Shown here: one piece after another, positions 46,881-58,527 of the stretch
How the letters are laid out: every line of letters starts with the position of its first letter
Numbering within the stretch: position 1 is the first letter of the stretch
Source: Conoideocrella luteorostrata
Lineage: Eukaryota > Ascomycota > Sordariomycetes > Hypocreales > Clavicipitaceae
NCBI GenBank assembly: GCA_032433595.1
Contig: JASWJB010000205.1
Coordinates: 1 to 64,000 of the forward strand
Direction: 5' to 3'
Length of the DNA stretch: 64,000 nt
Program-made: the position numbers and the translations under genes
Notes under the pieces: generated by a model
The model's input: the letters and a program-made list of their open reading frames with translations, nothing else
The model's database searches: none
What the model was told of the DNA's origin: nothing

Positions 46881-47842
46881 AATATCGGCATGGCGCAGGA
46901 GGCTCAAATCTGGGAATGGGCTTATGATTTGTATTTGGTCATCTGCAGCAGTTGCTCAAAAGGGGGTTTGATTATTGGTAGTTGCTCGTTCTCGGTTATA
47001 TAGTGGCCAGGCGTGTCAGAAGCAGAATTGAACAAGTAACCAATTGTATTCTGTTGCATATTGATGAATCCATGAACGAAGACAAAACATTGGGGGGTGG
47101 GGGGAACTAAGTGATTCTATTTATGTGTATTACAGGATTAGAGCTTGTGTCCAACGCCACTATTTAGGTAAGACTGGGTCTAACAAATAGTCGTAAATAT
47201 GGCCCAGAGACGGCATGCATCACAAAAACAGGATGTCAGCAGTAACAACCGTTCCCTTACATATATATCACCTTCTATGGTTATAGCCTAACGATAGAAA
47301 ATTGGCATAGAAGAACATAATGGCTTCACCTCATAACGCACCACATAACCTGCGAGGATCCACAGAGCCCAAAATTGAGAAGAGGCAAACGACCAAAAGA
47401 AAACACCAATTGAACCCAGTAGCGTTTAGAGTTTTAGGACACGACGCTGAAGTGCCCGAAATCAACCAAAACCGCCTTTCTTAAATGTCCGCGTCGCAAG
47501 TAGATTGTCGCTAATGTTCTAGGGGGCAGGGATACCGAGAGTGGATAAGAGACAGAAGAAACAACAAGACGTCATGGTTATTTCCCGGGGATATTCGGAT
47601 CAGAAAGATATTATCATGTCGATTACCATTACAGCAGGCATTCGCAACAGTCGATGCTATTACAGCGAGTTAGTTTCATCTTGTTTACTGTATGATGCAA
47701 TCGTGTGAAATAGGGTCCATCTCGAGCTATGGGAGCTTTGGACTATGTTGGTCCAAATCCGAGTCCACAGCACAGCACAGTACAGTGCCTCGTCTTGGCG
47801 ATATAGGCCAAGTATGTGATATGTTTTGAGGATTATTATTAC
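46881..47842. other. Convergent region between abp1 and the CYSTM gene
   Basis: No gene is seen. It includes a short G-rich word (GGGGGGTGGGGGGAAC) near 47092 and an ACAGC/ACAGT short repeat near 47769-47785. Confidence 0.5.
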
Positions 47843-48192
47843 TTACCAGCACTCACAGCCCTCCTCCACAGCACAGCAGCAGCAAATAGCAGCAAGACAA
47901 GCAATCAAGCAGTTGTTGCTGCCACCCTTTCTACCGCGCGACTCCTCCTGAGGAGCGTGTGCCTGTTGGTACTGCATCGGCTGCTGTTGGGGAGGACCAT
48001 ATGGGCCCTGGGGAGGGCCATATTGACCCTGGGGGGGTCCGTAGCTCTGAGCATCGTCAGTTAGTCTTTTGTCATGGCGATATCGCCGACTCGATTGCGC
48101 GGATCGACCTGCTGGAGCTGCTGGCTTACGGGTTGAGGATGCTGGGGGTAGCCGCCCTGCTGATGACCCTGGTAGTACTCCTGGCTAGACAT
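47843..48192 (-). CDS. CYSTM-domain small protein
   Basis: Exons are 48192-48109 and 48046-47843, giving 95 residues. The N-terminus is Gln/Tyr/Gly/Pro-rich with three near-repeats of YGPPQGQ type. The C-terminus is a cysteine-rich hydrophobic helix, CLIACLAAICCCCAVEEGCE, the hallmark of CYSTM proteins: tail-anchored peptides linked to stress tolerance in fungi and plants. The intron (48047-48108) starts GTCGAT and has an excellent branch point, GACTAACTGAC, close to the acceptor CTCAG. Without splicing the frame ends soon after the N-terminal part and the cysteine tail is lost. Membrane topology and partners are unknown. It converges with abp1. Confidence 0.82.
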
Positions 48193-51100
48193 TCTTGGGG
48201 CTTTTGCTTGATGGTGGTGGTTGAAGAACTTGGAGAAGCGGAAAGGTGACTGGATCGAGAGTGCGGCTGGTGATAAGCGAAGTAGCAGGAGTTTGCGAAT
48301 ACGGAAGGGAGGAGGAAAAGTAGGAGTGACGATGAGAAAAGCGAAGGCTACGTAGCTTGCGTTGGAGGACCGGGGGTTCAAAGTATGCCCTTCAGCGTAG
48401 TAAAAGTATGGAGCACTGAGTACAGCGCGTTCAGATGCCTAGTCCTGGGGATGGTTATTTGGGAACCGATACGGAGTACGCCGTGTGGAAGGCTGCACGA
48501 TGTACATACGGAGAACATACGGAGTAACTAGTATCAATTTCCAGACCAGACATTCTGTGGGTAGTGCCGATAATAGTGGGGCTGTACCTAGTGTTCAATG
48601 GTGGATGGCGCAGTGCGGCAGTGCAGCGGTGTCTGGTGCGCTCTGCGTCTAATTGGGACAAGCCCGCTGAGGGGTGGAGCTTGCCGGGCAGCCCAGGACC
48701 GACTACCAGATGCGTCAACTGGTCCAAATAAGCGAAAGGGCGAGCGAGACCAGTACAGGCTCACATCACGGGTAGGTTGCCCACTGCCACTGGGGATGGT
48801 TGCATGCACAAAAAACATTGCAAACTGGGTAGACAGCCACGACAGTGTCTGATTAGCCCAGTTAGGTGATGGCCAGCTGGTCTTGAGGACTGGACTCCAT
48901 GTTTCTTAACCCGTCCACGGAGTACGGAGTACTAGTTAGTTAACTAGTACATGCTTTCAGTGGTGGTGGCTTAGGCTTGTGACCCGCTGTTGCAGGAGCA
49001 AGGCGAAGACCAACAGGGACGGACGGACGGATGGACGGATGGCGGGGGCCAAGCCAAGACCTCGTCTTCTACATACTACTAGTAGTACTCACGGCCTCGG
49101 GCATTCAAGATGCATAATATTTCCCTGGACCTGTGTTTGTGCCGGCCGCGTGGATCACATCTGTATGATTCATTGAACAGTTGGGAGCAGTGAGTTCTGA
49201 ATGCATTAGCGCCGATAGCACAGCCCTGACCGCGTTACAGCCCTGTGTTGTGGCTTCGGATGACGACAAACCGCTCAGCGCCCAGAACACACTCCACACT
49301 GCAACGGCGCAATAGGAAAAATCGATATGTAGCTGCAAATACGGATAAGAAGCCTGATCCAGCGCTGGGTATTCGAACCGTCAACATGATGGAATCCCAG
49401 TAATTGAAATGGCATCTACGAGCGAAAGAGAGGCGTACCAAGACATGCAAGGTTACTAAGTACGGACGAAGGCAAGCAAGCACCTGCCTTGCGCAGCCAG
49501 CCAGCCAGCTAGCCTATGACCAACAAGGGCCAGACTCAAACGCTCGAATCTTGGTTCTTTCCAACCACCAATTCTACCACGCCCCCAGCTTCTGCTTGTC
49601 AACCAGGCAACGTGCGTTCAGCCCCTTTATTCTCGTGGCAACGCCACATCCACACAGCCAATAAAAGTTTCGAAGGACAGAGCCAGCATCGCAACCAGAC
49701 GACCATACGAGTCACCACCGATTGAACCAGGCGAGATAGACCACTGCCAAATTCCCTCCTTTATTCTGTACCGAGTACGAGTACATAGTGAAGAGAAGTA
49801 GCACCCCTACGGCGGCAAATCGGGCAAACGAATTGAGACCGAACATCTACAATCACTCCTTGTCTGGCGGCAGCTGCATCAGGCAAGATCATACTCTCGA
49901 CTAGGGTCCATCTGGGCCTTGAGATGCCGAGCTTCCGGGACCGGGGCCGTGATTTGGTAGTGAGTGGAGGAAGAAGGGTAGCCGATTGTGGCGCTGTTTC
50001 GTATGTGCTTGCTGATGGGATGATTTGCGTTGGCTGTGCTCCATAAGTGCGGAGTCAGTAGTACTCCGTACGTGAAAAGCTATCATCCTACGAATGCGCC
50101 GAATGCGCTACGGACAACACCGAACTCGTCACTGACGGTCCTACTTTCGGTAGTTGCAGCATCGCTTCCTCTACGCTGACGACGACACTCGCCTCTATGC
50201 CATTCATTCATGAATTGCCGCTGCAATTATATTACAAGTCCGTGACTCTATTGGTGGCAACGCTGACGTCAGTTCAAACGTACACAGAATGGACGTCGTG
50301 CTAGTTTACCGACGCTACAGCTGGTCCTTGTTGATTGTTTTTTTTAGGGCTGAAGCGCCTCTGACGAGGTAAATCTTACCTGCTCAGGTGGTTGGTTTAC
50401 AGCCACAGACAGGTCTCCCGGTAAGTTTCGAGCTATGAATATCGTATGTCAGCATTACCTGGATGATTCTCCAATTCGATAAGTAAAGTCTAACTCGGGC
50501 TAAAGAGATCCATTCACCAACACGGTCATACATCATGTACCCATTGGTTTCTGATGAGATCTGAAGGGCTTAATAGGTTAAGTACCACATAGTTCGGACA
50601 TATTTAAGTCATACGGGTGTGTGCATTTAGGGATAAAATCATTCCCCATCAAGCTCAAGACGCCGTAATCTTCATAGATATGTCCATTTAGGCATGATTG
50701 AAACCAGTCAGAACCACTCGCCAATGCAGATTGCCATGCATCGCAGCGCCTCTAACAGGTTACAGAGCTTCAGGTTGATGCAAACAGGCCGTGGTGAATC
50801 CCCGCCACCGTTGTCCTCGACGTCACAGCTATTATGCAATGTCACCCAATTTGAGGATTACGTAGCCTTGGCGAAATACGGGGACAGGGTAGGTACGGAA
50901 ATAGCCGATCATAATGTAAGCTGGCTTAGTATCTTCGTTCGACATTTGTATAAGAGGCTGGTGCCGTTCATAGGCGAAACACGATGCTTCGTTGCAAACA
51001 ATTCCTCAGAATTTGTATATAGCTATTTCCACGAAGCGACTGGCCGACACCTCGACGTTGCATCTCAATACTTGTCATATCCCAGGAGATGGGATTGGTC

Positions 51101-52292
51101 ATCTTGACCAAGGCGGCACCACGGCAAATGACCACCAAGTTCCGCCTTCCAACTGCCGGTCAACAAATCATACCTCATAATAAAGGTTTCGCCGGCCTTT
51201 AATTTATTCTTAATGATTTTTTATCTTTTCTAATGCAGAGTGATCTGAAGCCCTAACACTGAGCAACCATCCGGCCATAGCTAGCATGAGATTATCACTG
51301 TTGTATTTTTTTTTGTTTCGTCTCTATACAGAGTCCCTTAACGGAAGTCGACCGAAGGAAGCCCCGAGGGAGATCTTCACTCTGCTCCATACATGTAAGA
51401 CTCTGGTTCTGCAGCCCCAATCCTTTGCAGCACTGCGCCTCCATGCCTCTACGACTTTGCCATGAAAGGCATCCACCTGCTATAAAAGCTACTTGAGACT
51501 TTAAGCCTGTTATCTAGATATTACAAGCACCCATTATTACCTTGGCCCAGTATTGGGCCCGACGCAGTGCATCGCGTGCTGAAGGCCATCTGTTCATTCC
51601 CCCTTTTCAATGGGATTTTGTAAATCGGGTAAGGACCTTCCATTGTCCGATCCACGGGGTACATGGCTTCGGCATCCCTTTGGAGGCCTGGTTTGTTGAA
51701 GGGTAGGCTCCGGTGTATGATTATTCAGGTGTCTGGCAACATATTATAAACCCGCCCACGCTGAAGCATACACTTGCCACTTGCCAGAATACATCTACTG
51801 AACAAAGTAGTCGCCGACGAATATCGGTTCTAGCAAAAGTAAATTAATGTAATGGACATGATGATATGTGGGATTCAACGACATGCTGGGTGTTTGTATT
51901 TAAAAACAACACAGCTATGAAGTGTCAAATTTGGCGCGATTGATAAAGAGTCCCATATCAAGTTCGTCTCAAGTTTGCAGCATAAGCACCCGGCGCCCCA
52001 ACCAGATGGATCATGAATCACATTCAAGCAGCTTGAACCTGTTGGGTGATTTTGTGGCATGATCGATCACCCGACCACCTCCTTGGGCAGTGAATTGTCA
52101 TGCTTTCGTTGCTGCTTATTAAAACGAACAGCTTGGCCGCTCAATTTCTTTGGCTCAACTTGACTCTTTGATGTAACGGCTCTCAAACTGTCATTTTAAT
52201 CCGGTCAAAGGTCCTCGTTGACGCCTAGTTGAGGACAGACTCAACAGCGTCCTCTACCACACACGCCCCAGCCAGCTCTCTTGACCACAAGC
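48193..52292. other. Long gene-poor stretch
   Basis: About 4.1 kb without a supported gene. It contains the CYSTM promoter, decamer copies near 48470, 48510, 48518, 48918 and 50061, a 22-bp palindrome at 48929-48950, a GGAC/GGAT short repeat near 49019-49040 and a run of T at 50338-50346. A 137-codon open frame (50694-51107) has no recognisable domain. Confidence 0.55.
48929..48950. repeat. 22-bp near-perfect palindrome beside two decamers
   Basis: GTACTAGTTA and TAACTAGTAC are exact reverse complements separated by GT. The left arm overlaps the end of a doubled decamer (ACGGAGTACGGAGTAC). Confidence 0.8.
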
Positions 52293-53942
52293 ATGACTAT
52301 CTCCTGCCAACCTCATGACCAGGAGCATGGTAAGAATCCATCCACGGAGGCCATCATAGTGGCCTCGTCTGACACCCACCAGACCCGAACACCCATATCA
52401 GGTTTCGCCCAACCTCACGCCCATCCTCACGCCCATGAACGGAGGTTGCGTGAAAGACTCCACAGGGGCTGGGAAGCCATTTGCATAGGCACCGCTCTGT
52501 GTGATCTTTGTAACAAGCAAAGCCGAGGCATCGTGCAGAAGTGCCTCAAGTGCGGCCTGTCCGTATGTTTTGATTGCAGTGAATCTGGCGCCCTGATAGG
52601 CAATAGGAACCACGAGCTGGACCACGGCTCCGTTTGCTGGAATAAGAAGGCTTCGGAGGCGAGACGTCCCCGCAAGAGGCTGCGCAAGGGAGCAAAGACC
52701 AAGGACTTTATATCTAAGCCCGAGTCTGATGGATATGATGCTGTTGCTCGCCATGCTCACGCTGATGCTGGGACGTCGAGGTACTTTACTGATCAACGTG
52801 ATCAGTATCGTGATAAGAACACGCAAACGCCCGTGTCATGGTCCCCAGTGCGGTATTTGGGGACGTCATCACAAGGATTAAAGGGGTCGCCGATTGTTGA
52901 CCAGGCTGACGAACAGGACGTGGCTAAGATTTTAATCCGGATGCCCAGCGACACGGCTGACGCCGAAGTACCGGATGCCCCCCGAGTTACTGACTGCTCT
53001 CCACGAGTGTATCAAGCCTCAGGGCATTATCTGCCTCTTGGCCCAGATCTCCCTCAATACAGCTATGGGCAACTCGAAAACTACCATGCATCCCAGAGAC
53101 GAGGGCGCGCTACTCGGAGCGTCACGGTGCCACAGCCATCCGGACGTCTCGATTATGATCACTGGGATATGTCCTATGGAGGAGGTAGCCACACATCCGA
53201 AATCCACACTCAGGAGGCGGGATATCATACACAGCCAGATTACCAGCAGTATCATCCGCGTTACAGCTGGCATGAGAGACATTCTTATGGATCAACCGAG
53301 TATACTCCACACCGCCTGGGGGAGCAGACGGCTGGGCCGGATTCATTCATGAAGCTACCCAAAGTGCAGCAGCACAGGCGAGACCACCACCAACCATGGC
53401 AGACACAACCGCCAGGCATGAGGACCCCAGAAACAGAGGATCCAGCCAGAGACGAAACAGTCACAAGCATCCACAGTATTCTAGCCAAGCGTCAGGCACC
53501 ACCCGCACGCAGTGATAAAGAAGATGCCCCCCCGGAGGCACACGCCTTGCCAGTCGAAACTGCCACGGCCCAGTCGACCAAGAGGAAGAGGCAGAAGAGT
53601 ACCAACTCTGTAGATGTAGATGTCCATATCCCCGAGCCAGCAACGCTGGAACAAGCCCGTCCACCAAGCCAAGTAGTTTACACAGAGTGGCTTGCAAGGA
53701 CCTCAAAATCTCTAGTTGACCAGATCAACCATCACCGCAACGTCTATCCATGCTGGTCCGCCGACGAGTGTCTCGAGCAGGTCATGATGAAGGGACAGAA
53801 GATCTACGCGCAGGACGTCAAGTTCCCTCCGGGCATATGCCACGAGTACCTGAACGCCGCGATTATGAAAGCCGCGCTGGAAGTAGGGATAGACATGACG
53901 AAAAGCAGATGTCGGTTTTTGTTATACAATGGTTGTCGATGA
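52293..53942 (+). CDS. Orphan protein with a cysteine-rich finger, function unknown
   Basis: A single open frame of 549 residues starts at the ATG at 52293; no intron is needed. Near residues 67-100 a cysteine-rich stretch, CDLCNKQSRGIVQKCLKCGL then CFDCSES, has the look of a ZZ or B-box-like zinc finger, followed by a basic patch (RRPRKRLRKGAKTK) that may be a nuclear signal. The middle is His/Tyr/Gln-rich and disordered. The last 90 residues (from EWLARTSKSLVDQINHHRNV to CRFLLYNGCR) look folded and probably form the second conserved module. I do not recognise the family. It stands alone between two long non-coding stretches. A nuclear regulatory role is a guess from the finger and basic patch. 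Confidence 0.7.
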   Translation: MTISCQPHDQEHGKNPSTEAIIVASSDTHQTRTPISGFAQPHAHPHAHERRLRERLHRGWEAICIGTALCDLCNKQSRGIVQKCLKCGLSVCFDCSESGALIGNRNHELDHGSVCWNKKASEARRPRKRLRKGAKTKDFISKPESDGYDAVARHAHADAGTSRYFTDQRDQYRDKNTQTPVSWSPVRYLGTSSQGLKGSPIVDQADEQDVAKILIRMPSDTADAEVPDAPRVTDCSPRVYQASGHYLPLGPDLPQYSYGQLENYHASQRRGRATRSVTVPQPSGRLDYDHWDMSYGGGSHTSEIHTQEAGYHTQPDYQQYHPRYSWHERHSYGSTEYTPHRLGEQTAGPDSFMKLPKVQQHRRDHHQPWQTQPPGMRTPETEDPARDETVTSIHSILAKRQAPPARSDKEDAPPEAHALPVETATAQSTKRKRQKSTNSVDVDVHIPEPATLEQARPPSQVVYTEWLARTSKSLVDQINHHRNVYPCWSADECLEQVMMKGQKIYAQDVKFPPGICHEYLNAAIMKAALEVGIDMTKSRCRFLLYNGCR

Positions 53943-54620
53943 AGACAATAGCGGCTGGAGTGCTGATAGCTAGCTAAGAAGAAGAACACCTCGGGAGGAG
54001 TTCTTTGTGTGTTTGCTTGGATATTTAGAGAGAGCCTGAGTATTGAGTGTGGTGACAGTGGCTGTTATGAGCAACGTTGAGGAGGGATGAAACTGGGACG
54101 GATTATTGTAGTTGTCGTTAATGGGTGGAACGGGAATTCATATCGACAAATAGGGGAGATGCGAGGCATGCTTCTACTTCACGATGCGGTTGGGCTACTA
54201 GTCATTTACTGTACTGGAATGGATGGGAAGTTGGTAGAGTTAACGCACACATGGCATGGGGGGTAGGATGGCGAGAAACACAGAACGTGTCAGTTACGGG
54301 GACGGAATATGCAACAATAAAACAAGGGTAGATAGCATAGATAAAGTTGAAGTCAAATATGCAACCGTTATCAGATGTATTTTTAACTTTGCGCCTGTAT
54401 CTCAAGAACAGTTGCTAAAGCCTATGCCGCGCAAAGAAAACCTTGCCCTAAAACGCGGGGAAATATTGCTCTCCCCTCCCTTCCAGAACACAACTCTTCT
54501 GTCCTTCTCATTACATCATCGGATGCCTGCAACCTGTTGTGACCAATGCTTTTTTAACCAGCGTATAGATTGGAAGCGGGAAAATGGTTAAAATTAAAAA
54601 ACGGGAGTTCACGTCAATAT
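53943..54620. other. Convergent region between the orphan gene and eIF3d
   Basis: The 3' regions of the orphan gene and eIF3d meet here. No further gene, RNA or repeat is supported; one 111-codon plus-strand frame (54256-54591) has no recognisable sequence. Confidence 0.5.
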
Positions 54621-56532
54621 TTACTCGTTATCCTCGCCTTCTTCCTCATCTGCATTTTCATCCTCCTGATCGTATTCGTCATCGAAGCTACTGGTGGGAA
54701 CTTCATATAGACGAAGGATGGACTTGTTGGGGTCCTTGACTAGGACGAACTTGCCCTCCTCGCGCTTGAGACACATGTCTGCAATGGTACGAACAATACC
54801 CCAACCGTTGGAGAGGGACATATTCATCTGGTTTGCGAAGTCGCGCGGCTTCCAGCCAACAACGCCGAGGATGACATGCTTGTCATTCGAGCGAGGGTTA
54901 ACGCGAGAAACAAACCTGTAGAGCAATGCAAGTTAGCACACCCATCCATGAATAAACGAATGCAAAAACCAAGAATGAAAGGTTTGCTAATTTCTAGCGA
55001 CCACTACAATGTCAATACATACCCGAGCTTCATGATATCAGATTTGGACAGAATACTTTGGACAGTCCATCTGGCCAGTTTGCAGCTGTTGTTCTTCATC
55101 TCAGTAGCAACAACAGCACCACGTTGGGTAACAAGCTTGCTTCTCCAGTCAAGAGCTCCACCGCTGCCCTGGGCCTTGCTGTCAAATTCATTGAGAGCAC
55201 GAATGGTAACGAGCTGGTCTTCGCCACCGGCACTGCCCTTCTGAACGGCATCAACCTCTGTACGGACAACCAAATACACGGGCTCTTCGTCGTTAGTCGA
55301 CAGATCGAATTTTCTATACTTGTAGGCTTTGCTGGCGGGGGGATCTGTGTCCTCAGAGGAGTTGTAGAAGGGGTTTGCGTGGCTCATCTCAACTTTGGCG
55401 CTCTCGCTCTCGCTCACGACTTGGTTAGCAAAGTTGTGGTTGATGTAAGTAGCCTCTTCGGCGAGGGCAGGAGGCTGGTTGATGGCATCTTTGCCGCCAT
55501 CAGCAGCGTCGAGAGGAGCGTCAGCAGCGTTCTCGTTAACAGTGACCATATCCAAATTGGCGTTGTCACGCTTGTCGAGGAAGATCTTGTTGCCTTGGCG
55601 CACAATGACAATGTCCCAGGGGTAGACGGATCGAGGAGCGCACATGAGCATGGACAGAATGCTGTCTGTAGCAAAGATGGTGGCCTCGTCTTTTTCAGCG
55701 AGCTCCTGGATGATGGGATCGGAGGAGGTCGTAACATTGTACGCAGCGCGGTCGATGACTGTCAGTTTCTTCTCGGCACCTTTAACTGGCTGCTTGTCGA
55801 ACGAGCGGTCGTAGTAGTACAGGAAGCCGTACCCGTCCAGATCTTCGCCATCATCAGCGTCCAGGTTCAGCTTGGCAAGCCTGTTAAAGTCAATTTCCTC
55901 CAACAAATCCCAGTCAGCCTTAATGTTAACGCTAGCATCACGGTTGCGAGCGGGCTTATCATAGTCCTTCCAACCAAAACGACGGCCTCGATTACCAGCG
56001 TTGCCCCGGCCACCTCGGTCGTAGCCTCCTTGACGGGCACCGCCTGAGCGCTGAAATTGAGTTCGTCCGCCACGAGCATCACCACGGCCACCGCGTTGGC
56101 CACGGCCTCCACGGGTAAAAACGGCTCCTCGACCATATCGTGACTTGGTAGAGTCTCTGGTGTTGCTGACAATAGAAAATGTCGACTCGTCTTCGGCCGG
56201 AGGGGCGTTGAAGGTAACGGCATGGCTGGCTCCGTAGGCTTGTTGATCTGTAAAATATGAAAAACTTCGTTAGCCAACCTAGGACCTCCCCCTATACCAT
56301 GCTTCCCGCGCATCAGCGGCTTACCTCTGTAGTTTCGGTTGTATTGATTTCGGCCGCGGTCACGGTCTTTACCCTCGGTAGTCCAGTCGGCCATACGGCC
56401 AAGTTTGTCGCCTTTAGAGAATGGCGCATAGGGCACGCCATTCAGGGTAGTTTCAGTTGTCACTGACGGGCCCCAGCCATCACCAGCCGGGCAGCTTTCG
56501 CAGATTTTGACATAGTCGAGAGAGTCAGCCAT
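54621..56532 (-). CDS. Translation initiation factor eIF3 subunit D
   Basis: eIF3d is the cap-binding peripheral subunit of eIF3 (fission yeast Moe1). Exons are 56532-56325, 56247-55023 and 54915-54621, giving 575 residues. The N-terminus [20 protein letters not shown] and [20 protein letters not shown] are typical. An RGG-rich segment (about residues 105-155, [16 protein letters not shown]) is an RNA-binding feature found in fungal eIF3d. The core follows from [17 protein letters not shown]; the C-terminal part has [20 protein letters not shown] and ILRLYEVP, then a long acidic tail (EEEGEDNE). All introns are GT-AG and phases agree. Budding yeast lacks this subunit, in line with a filamentous ascomycete. 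The gene lies downstream of and parallel to a bZIP gene. Confidence 0.95.
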
Positions 56533-57099
56533 CCTTGCGGCTTGAATATTCTTCCAAGCAAACAGATATACAAGAGTTGGGGATGTCAAGGCGCAGCGTG
56601 GGCTATCTCGATCGATTCGCGATGCAAGGAATTTGGACTCTCGAAGTTGAACGAAATTGTGGTGGGGTGTGGGGCACGGTGCCGAAAACTTGAAATCACC
56701 CCGCGTGTGCAGCTGTTGCCAGCTGCCGCCCTCTTCATCCCACATTTCTATTTCAGCATCACGTTCTTCAAGTTGAGATGCACATATTTTACGTTCGACA
56801 AACTGGTCTACTTGCCTCTAATTGATTGTATTTCGAACAGTTTTTTTCTTTTCTTTTCTTTTCTTTTCTTTTTTTTTATTTTAAAAAAAAAGATATCAAT
56901 ACAGACCATGTCTCTAATATAAATACATGTGTGTGACATTCGTGTGTAATGTCGTGCTATTCGACCCTCGTGATAAGACGTACGCAAAAAAATCTTCAGC
57001 ATTCATATAATCCCGTCGCTGGAAAACAATAATATTATCATTTGAGACACCAGCAATGCAAAAGCGACAACAGCAAAAGATGTTGTACATCTGAGCACG
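56533..57099. other. eIF3d promoter and bZIP 3' region
   Basis: No gene is seen. A TTTTC microsatellite lies at 56841-56880. Confidence 0.5.
56841..56880. repeat. (TTTTC)n microsatellite
   Basis: Four to five TTTTC units run between T tracts, followed by A/T-rich sequence. Confidence 0.9.
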
Positions 57100-58527
57100 T
57101 CAGTGTACCATAATTTGCGAGTCCGGGCTTGAGGGCAGGATACTCTCAAAGGCATCTCTAAGCTCAAACTCCTCGAGGACTGCTCCAAATCTATCGTGGC
57201 CATATGTCAGAGATAGAGCCATGCAAATTATAATTAAAATAGAGAGTGTAACAGCTTACCCATAACACCTAACTTTGCGTCCCAACTCTGCAGCAATCTT
57301 TGCAAAGTCCTCCGGTTGGAAATCCGCGAATCGTGGGTGGTTGAGAATCACAGCCCAGGCCATAACTGGCGTGATCTCGCCATCGAGATCAAGATTTCGG
57401 CTTAAATCAAGCAACGTGGACAAGTCAGCTTTGCTAATGTTCCACGTTCCCTGTCCAGGATTGATACCGTCTCCACGGTCTTGAGTATGCGCGTGTCCAA
57501 ACGGCGTTTGCGGTGTTAATTTACCAAATGGCGCTGGTGGGCAAGACGCCATCAGCGCATGACCACACGGATCACCGCCCTCCGCTCTGTCAGTAAGGAA
57601 TGGCAAGTGCTGCATGCAAGGCTTTTCGAGTCTATTCGATCAATCGGTCGACACCGAAATCGTTAGTAAACTATCTCTGTACACCCATGGTGATTATGGG
57701 CCCCTCCCCCTTTTCCGGAGCAGATCGTCCCTGCTCACTGTGGAGGAGGTGATAGGTAGACCCTGGAGGATGCGGAGTTATCGTACGTTAAAACGAAGTC
57801 AATGCCTGCTTGCTCGAAATCGACGCCTTTACTTGCAGACTGTTGTGCAACATTGCGCATTTGTTGGCCTGACATGGGCTGAAGATTGGTAGAATGACCG
57901 GCTGAGGCTACAGACTGCGATCCTGGTGAGAAGGATGTGTAGGAATCAGGGCCAGCATTATCGCGTGGGCTCGTCCCACCGGCACCGGGACTTGCCCCAT
58001 CGTCACGATCGCCTGATGGTCGGAACTGGATGCCATGTTGAGCTAGCAAAGTCTTTAGATGCTTATTCTCGGCTGATAGCTGTTCTTTACTCTGCGAAGC
58101 GTTACTATAGAGCTCCTTCAACCTCAGCACTTCATCTTCGAGGGCTTTGATATAGAGCTCCTTGCGTTCACGGTGTGTCCTAAATGAAGCTTGTTAGCAT
58201 ATACAGTCAGATTCCAGAGGATCACAGCTTACCTCTGCGCTTGTCGGTTCAACTCTTGCCTACGGGTAAGAGCTGGCTTGCTATCGGGTTTTGGTCCTCG
58301 TCTCTTGGGTGTGTTGCCGTCTTTATTGTTGAGTTAGTGAATAAGACGATTTGGAAAGAAACAGCATCCATTCACATACCTCTTGTGATTTTCTTCTCCG
58401 TCAACGACTTGAGGAATCCTAGATTGAGCGGTGAGGCTCCGTTGCGATCCTGGCTGGTGGTCGTGCCCTCCGGGGAACTGTGGGATTGATTACTGCCAAA
58501 TTGGTCCGGCGATAACGACGAAGACAT
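57100..58527 (-). CDS. Yap-type bZIP transcription factor
   Basis: I model five exons, 58527-58380, 58320-58233, 58179-57739, 57631-57260 and 57190-57100, giving 379 residues. The basic region is RRQELNRQAQRTHRER at residues 69-84, whose NRQAQ core is the fungal AP-1/Yap type, followed by a leucine-zipper helix (LEDEVLRLKELYSNASQSKE). Upstream is a proline/lysine patch (PKRRGPKPDSKP). The middle is Gly/Ser/Asp-rich. The C-terminal domain is conserved-looking, EKPCMQHLPFLTDRAEGGDP to LGRKVRCYGFGAVLEEFELR, with cysteine and histidine residues that suggest redox or metal sensing, but it is not the Yap1 c-CRD pattern. The third intron uses donor GTGAGC and restores the frame into EKPCMQH. Targets are unknown. 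Confidence 0.87.

Noticed and set aside
49350..49420. Minus-strand GGTTCGAAT word resembling a tRNA T-loop
   Set aside because: The flanking bases do not form a T-stem (GACGG would need CCGTC, but ACCCA follows) and no acceptor stem or anticodon arm can be drawn. No tRNA was found in the window.
50694..51107. 137-codon plus-strand frame in the 48-52 kb stretch
   Set aside because: It has an ATG and a reasonable length, but nothing recognisable and no supporting introns or neighbours. Left uncalled.
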